DNA from: Plasmopara viticola
Taxonomy: Eukaryota; Oomycota; Peronosporomycetes; Peronosporales; Peronosporaceae
Assembly (NCBI GenBank): GCA_001695595.3
Contig: MBPM02000007.1
Coordinates: forward strand, 62,001 to 126,000
Direction: 5' to 3'
DNA length: 64,000 bases
Below, piece by piece: positions 58,861 through 64,000 of this stretch. The notes beneath the pieces were generated by a model that saw only the letters and a program-made list of their open reading frames with translations, was not told where the DNA came from and ran no database searches. Made by a program: the position numbers and the translations under genes. Position 1 is the stretch's first letter. Every line of letters begins with the position of its first letter.

Positions 58861-61800
58861 GTAATTCAAGCTCACCTTTTAGTGTAATTTCTTAACATTC
58901 GCCGTGAGCGTCTCTAATTTGGGTGAGGCATACGCTTTGAACGTCGGCATTACTGACGCAGGCGTTTCTGTCATCTTCGGTTGCAATTTGAGCTATCAAG
59001 TGTAACGAGGCGCCGTACCTATTTGCTTGGAAAAGGCGTGACCTTAATTTTCTAATCGTCATCTGATGCTTAAAATTGATACGACTCACGAACTACTTGC
59101 TGCCTGATTACACATACCCGACTAAATGATTCAAACAATGGACTGAGCATAACAATAGAATAACATGTAGAGCAAATATTGAATTTCTCATTTACGATAA
59201 ATTGTATCAGACGAAGGTCCTTAGACCATTCAATGCGTTTTTGTTAAATTTACGTGTACTTGGCAATGATGTCTTAGAAATATGTCACATGATACGGTAA
59301 TTGGTTGGTGTGGCATTTTTTGTGGAAAAATTACTTGAGTCGAATTAGATCGACAAGACGAATGTATCAATCCCATTATCCCAACAGATTCCGACAATGC
59401 AGTACTGACGCATGCGACTCGACACGACAAACTTGCGGCAATGTTACTACTCCATAATTAGCAGAGCTTGCCACTCCAGCGCAATCATGATAACCGCAAT
59501 GCTTTGTGGCTAAGAAAATTCTACTTTTTAAAGCTAGTTATGGTGGCACAAATCATCGTGAAAACATCCTTTAATTGATGCATAAAACCAAATGCCAGCG
59601 TGGCAAAAAAAATTGCTGGTGCGGATGTCACACAGAGCCTTACGTGATCGTCGAGTGCGTAAGGCTCAAGACTAGAACGGCGAATGCCACTAGTGCTTCA
59701 TGTTTGGTTACTTGCTCAAGAAAATCCGAGCATGTTTGCTCTTATACAAGCCTTATCCACCGGTACTTGATTTAAAAAGAAGAGTGTTCAAGCCTTAAGA
59801 ACAAGAGCCGATACGGGATTTGAAATTTACGGCGCATTAAATAAGAGACAGTGCTGCTGGTAGCACTGTAAAGAGTTGCACGAGCATTGATGCTGTCTAA
59901 GAAAGTGAAGCATATTGTCTCATCAATTGTGCTACGTTACATGCGCTGAAAGTGATAGTAAAAGTGTAAAATCTTAGACGACGTCAGGTCAAATATGGAC
60001 GTGTACTTACGTTGACATCGAAAGTCAAATCTCGAGTCCTGCAGAAATTTTCCGCGTCCGTGGCCAATACGGATGTGCTAACGCTAACGTAGACGTATCT
60101 GTGTTCGTCATTTCACTGATGGTCAATTATTACTTGTCCAAGTCTTCCACAAACAGTGGGACCAGGCACATATAGCTTGAAGAACGACCATGCCTACTAA
60201 TTACCTAGCCATAACGTGAAGGGCTAATTATTAGCCGTATAAATGCAATTTGTTGATGCACACAAGCCCAAAGGACGGCAGGCCTGAATCGTGTAGCAAA
60301 GAATATCAGAATATGAAGAAATTGCTAAGGCCATTTCAGATTATCTGCTCATTTTTTTTACGGAAAGAGCGATATTTTTAAACAGTTTCGCGACCAAAAA
60401 AAGTGCCTTGGAACGCTCTATTGAATGACTTTGCTTAAGAGTACTTTTCCTTAGACAACGGAATATATGGGATTTTTTGGCTAATCAATTTCTATACGCT
60501 AGCACGTATACAGCGTATAAAGCAATTAAATACTCTAGAACATTCATGTTATATACTTAAGACATTTCTTACAGCAGCTAGATTCTTATCTTCTTATTAC
60601 TCTTACAAAGAGCGAAATAGAGTCCTACTATGATAGCACAGTTGTTATCAAATTTCTAATACTGATATATAAGATTATCTTACCTCATATATTAATTAGA
60701 GTTTTAACAATTCACACAATTTACTAAAGTGTTTATTATCATCTACTAACGCAGCAAAAAAAGTCAGATATTAATAACTAGTGATCAAGGGACACGACTT
60801 GATTGGCAGAAATGAAACACGCAATTCTTAATATCAATTTTTCGAAGCCGTCGAACCCGTTCTTTTAATACTTGAAAACGTATGTCCGATATTTTCTTCT
60901 GGCGCCAAGAGCTCGACAGATGAGCGCTAGTGGCAACATAATGTTCAAATCGACCACAGCTGCAACGACAGCATTACTACGGTCAATATCGGAGCAGGAG
61001 ATTGACCTCTTTTGGGAGATAACAAACAGGGTAATTGCTGACGAGAACGAGGCGACATAACTCCGTGATCGATGAAGCAGTACTACGCTTACTTACAAGG
61101 AAGTTTCGTGCTACTGCATCAAAGCTACTTGTTTTACGAGCAGACAGAATCAATGCAATTGCATCCGCTTTTTGATTTACTAAACAGCCCGTCGGACATC
61201 AACTCCGATCACTTTCAAGCTGCACGCCAACTTGCTTACTGTGATATTGTGGACTGCCTGCATCAGCTTCGATTTTGACGATCTCGTTGTCGTTGGCCGT
61301 ACCATCGACTAAGGCGTCTTCAGTATGGTGACTTCACCACACGTACACATCGTCAATGTTCACCATTTTCTTTGTGAATGTACAAATGCGTGACTTTCTT
61401 GAGTAAGTAAAGCTCATCCTTGTGATGAGCCGTCATATCGTACAAGTACTTGGCGTAGCAAGCGTGCATTCCAACGCGACACACAGACATAGCAGGATGT
61501 TAAATTTGTGAACTGTAGCATCGTGGCATATTTTTACCTAAATTACTACTAATAAGGTAAAAAGCAACATTATTTGTAATCAGAGACTGTTGTCAAAAAT
61601 CATCTAATTGTTAGCGATGATGTAATTGTTGATGGTGAAATAGCATTAGTCAACATGTCTGTCTCCCGACTAATGTACTAATGCCGTGCGGCTTGATCGG
61701 TAGATCGACCACAAAAACGAATCATGTCGAAGGCGTCTAGCGAGAGCGTCCTCGAAAGTCGATCGATCTATTGCTGTACCCGATTGAATAACACCAAACG

Positions 61801-62158
61801 ACCATTTCGCTCCAAAAGATTCAATCTGCTTGTGTCGTAAAGGCAGTCGCTGTGTTTTTGCGCGAATTAGATACTTTTATTGCCTAGTATTTAATTTGCC
61901 CCTTACTTCTCTCAATCGCTAGCCAAACTTTGGCGGTCTCTTATCGAGGACTACCAACATCTGACAAAATCGTCTTCAACACGGTCGTTTAAACCTACCC
62001 GCGTACGTTAAATAGCCTGCCACGTGTGGGGGAGATACAAGAAGGCCACACACACACAGTGAGGCAGAGAGGCGAGATTCGATCGCGCCGACCACGACCC
62101 AGCCGCAACTTCGCCTCGCTTCACTCAATCGAGTCGACTGGTCCACTTTCCGTACACA
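58861..62158. other. gene desert and promoter of the tepsin gene
   Basis: AT-rich with no supported gene; frames 60872-61060 and 61072-61278 are short and unrecognised. The last 150 bp become GC-richer and hold a TCACTC initiator-like motif at 62121-62126, about 40 bp upstream of the tepsin ATG. Confidence 0.55.
62121..62130 (+). promoter_or_regulatory. initiator-like motif upstream of tepsin gene
   Basis: TCACTCAATC, 38 bp upstream of the ATG at 62159, fits the oomycete initiator pattern TCAYTY. Being short, it is only weak evidence for the transcription start. Confidence 0.3.
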
Positions 62159-64000
62159 ATGGACAAGGCGTTGCTGACACGCGCCACAAGCAAAGATGAC
62201 ACGCCGACGCCCGGGTACCTCTACGGGGAGATAGCCCGCATGACCCAACACAGCTATGAAACATGTACCAAGGTGCTAGATTTTCTCTTAAATCGCGTCA
62301 AGAACAAGCACCACACCATCAAGTACAAGGCGCTACAGGTTATTAAACACATTTGCCGCGAGGGCCGCGTTGATTTTAAGCGCGAGATGCAGAGGCACAT
62401 TCCTGCCATCAAAGAGTGTCTGCGTACGTACGCGACCGGAAAGCCTTACTACTTTTGCTATCGATTTGTACTGATTGTTGCTTTTCTATTGAAGAATTTC
62501 GCGGTATGCCCGACCCGCTCAAAGGCGACGAATATTTTCGTCGGGTTCGGGAGGCAGCTAAGGAAGTGCTGGACGCTATCTACGACACGGACAACACACC
62601 TGGACTAGGCGGGCTGGGGATGTCAGCCCGTATTCAAGGCGTGGGCGTCAATCCGAATGACAATGGAGGTGGCAATTCTGGCTGGAGCTCCAAGATCTGG
62701 GGAGGAAAGAATTCGAACGACAATTCGCTGCCTCCTCCGCCAATGGCCGGCCCACCTATTGGCGGATATAATGGTGCTGTACCTCCTGGCGTTCCGTATG
62801 GATACCCGGCCGACCCAAGTCAAGGCACTTATGGCGGCCCACAACCTTATGGTGGCCATCAACCGTACGGTCAACCACAGCCAGACTTTGCCAATGGAGG
62901 CACTAATTTGCCGTACGGTGGAGCTCCACCGAATCAGTATGGTGGTGCACCCCCTCCCTTTAATGACCAAAAGTTTTCTGGCATTGGCAATCCGATGTAT
63001 CAGGATCCGCGTGCTGATGAAAAGGGATTTTTCAAGGGACTAAAGGAGAAAGTGACGTCAAAATACAACAAGTCAGACAAACCTACATTTGGTGGTGGTC
63101 CTCCGGGATCGTCGAATCCGCCTGAAGGATGGAGCTTTGCTACGAATCGTGGACCGACCGGTGGCAACTACGCTCCCACTTCTGCGGCGTACAATCCTGA
63201 GGAACCGTATCGGCCGACTGGATTTGCTGGAGGAGGTTATCGTCCTGGTGGTTATGGACAGGATCCGCGGGAATCCGCTAGCTCACAGCTACGGGAGAAA
63301 TCTTATGGTACGAGATTCTTCTGGGTCATAATTGAGATGTTTGAATCGTTTACTAACCAAAATTGAACATTTGTGGTGTAGACGGCGACCGCAAAAAAGG
63401 CCGTGTGGGTGGTGCATGGAGTGATGTAGACGTGCCATCGGGCGGAAGCTCATCCGGAATGCCGCCGAGCAGTAGCCATGAGAGCCGCTCGCAGAGCTTC
63501 AACGGCAACACGCGTGACGCACAATCTTACCCGCGCAATTCAGATTACGATTACGATGACAACAAGCGCCGTGATACTTCTCAGGGAACAAGACCTTTTC
63601 CACAACCCCCTGTTCAGGTAGGCCATACGTCAGGAGCACAGTCGGATGGGTCATATGAGCGCAATCTGGTTTCGGCGTTGTGTGCCCCTGGCGGCATGCG
63701 TGCTGTCCCTCCTAAGGACAAGATGGACGCGTTCTTGAAGAGCGCAATTACTTTGGATGCTGAAATAGTAGGCCCGATTCTGGAAGACTGTTTGTTGGAC
63801 GACCAGTGGACCGTGGTTTCAAAAGCACTGGCAACAATTGACGCGTTACTAAAGACGGATGGATGCGACGAATTTGAAGAGTACTTTAGTGAGAACTATA
63901 ACGAGATTGAGTCATGTGTGAAGTCAGAGAAAGCGGCTGTGCGTGATCGTGCTGTCAAAGTGCTCAACCAATTGGGTATAACAGGTGGCCTCGGAGAATC
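62159..64000 (+). CDS. TEPSIN: tepsin/MTV1-like ENTH protein (three exons seen, 3' end outside window)
   Basis: Adaptor of AP-4/clathrin vesicle traffic at the trans-Golgi network. Exons 62159-62423, 62495-63307 and 63382 to beyond the window end; introns of 71 bp (GTACGT...AAG) and 74 bp (GTACGA...TAG), both phase 1. The first junction makes K-E-C-L-Q-F-R-G-M-P-D-P-L-K-G-D, the hallmark of the tepsin-type ENTH domain (residues 1 to about 120; R-E-M-Q-R near 77). Residues about 165-350 are a Gly/Pro/Tyr/Gln-rich linker with Y-G-G and Q-P-Y-G units. From about 450 the VHS-like domain of tepsin follows (L-V-S-A-L-C-A-P-G-G, then P-P-K-D-K-M-D-A-F-L and W-T-V-V-S-K-A-L). The frame is open at 64000 after 565 codons. 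Unspliced frames 62159-62608 and 62416-63366 are parts of it. The linker and second intron make it similar to plant MTV1 in plan. Confidence 0.92.

Noticed and set aside
1..64000. Secreted RxLR or Crinkler effector genes, expected in pathogenic oomycetes
   Set aside because: No frame combines a signal peptide with R-x-L-R, or shows an L-F-L-A-K start; short Arg-rich matches are in shadow or desert frames.
1..64000. tRNA, rRNA or other structured RNA genes
   Set aside because: No B-box-like G-G-T-T-C-G-A core with a matching acceptor stem was found by eye; a tRNAscan-SE and Rfam run would settle it.

Overview
The window is nuclear DNA of a eukaryote, most likely an oomycete (stramenopile; Phytophthora or downy-mildew type). 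I infer this from four things. Introns are very short GT-AG introns of 56-74 bp. The protein set is eukaryotic: eIF3a, tepsin, 5-formyl-THF cyclo-ligase and probable dynein-adaptor-type coiled coils. There is a conserved stramenopile K-W-T-x-E-E-E domain. Heavily decayed Ty3/gypsy retroelements and a hAT transposon fill a very gene-poor, AT-rich background. No bacterial operon structure, CRISPR array, rRNA or tRNA was seen.

Layout. From 1 to 8.5 kb there is decayed repeat DNA with an LTR-like piece, a gypsy gag relic and a compound hairpin. A gene island follows at 8.5-16.1 kb: a putatively myristoylated zinc-ribbon protein on the minus strand, a 666-residue coiled-coil protein with a CC1-box-like N-terminus on the plus strand, and, converging on it, eIF3a on the minus strand. 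From 16.1 to 36.3 kb lies a long repeat desert with relics of at least three gypsy pol regions, the best of them at 28.0-30.3 kb and ending in a chromodomain. At 36.3-38.2 kb is a compact four-exon MTHFS gene with two unassigned coding-like fragments beside it. From 38.2 to 44.4 kb I see nothing.

A second gene island spans 44.4-50.0 kb. It holds a paralogue of the 666-residue coiled-coil protein, a small orphan ORF, and a 417-residue protein with the stramenopile K-W-T-x-E-E-E domain. A younger, GC-richer but broken hAT transposon occupies about 50.8-53.1 kb. From 53.1 to 62.1 kb there is again decayed repeat DNA, including a minus-strand gypsy gag/protease relic. The window ends inside a tepsin/MTV1-type ENTH protein gene at 62.16-64.0 kb, for which I resolved two introns.

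Functionally the genes are ordinary cell biology: translation initiation, folate metabolism, clathrin/AP-4 trafficking and probable motor-adaptor functions. The most interesting item is the paralogous coiled-coil pair. Both share an N-terminal A-A-R-A-G box resembling the CC1 box that BICD, Spindly and TRAK/HAP1 adaptors use to bind dynein light intermediate chain, and both share an unusual C-terminal domain of about 80 residues. They may be a lineage-specific dynein-adaptor family.
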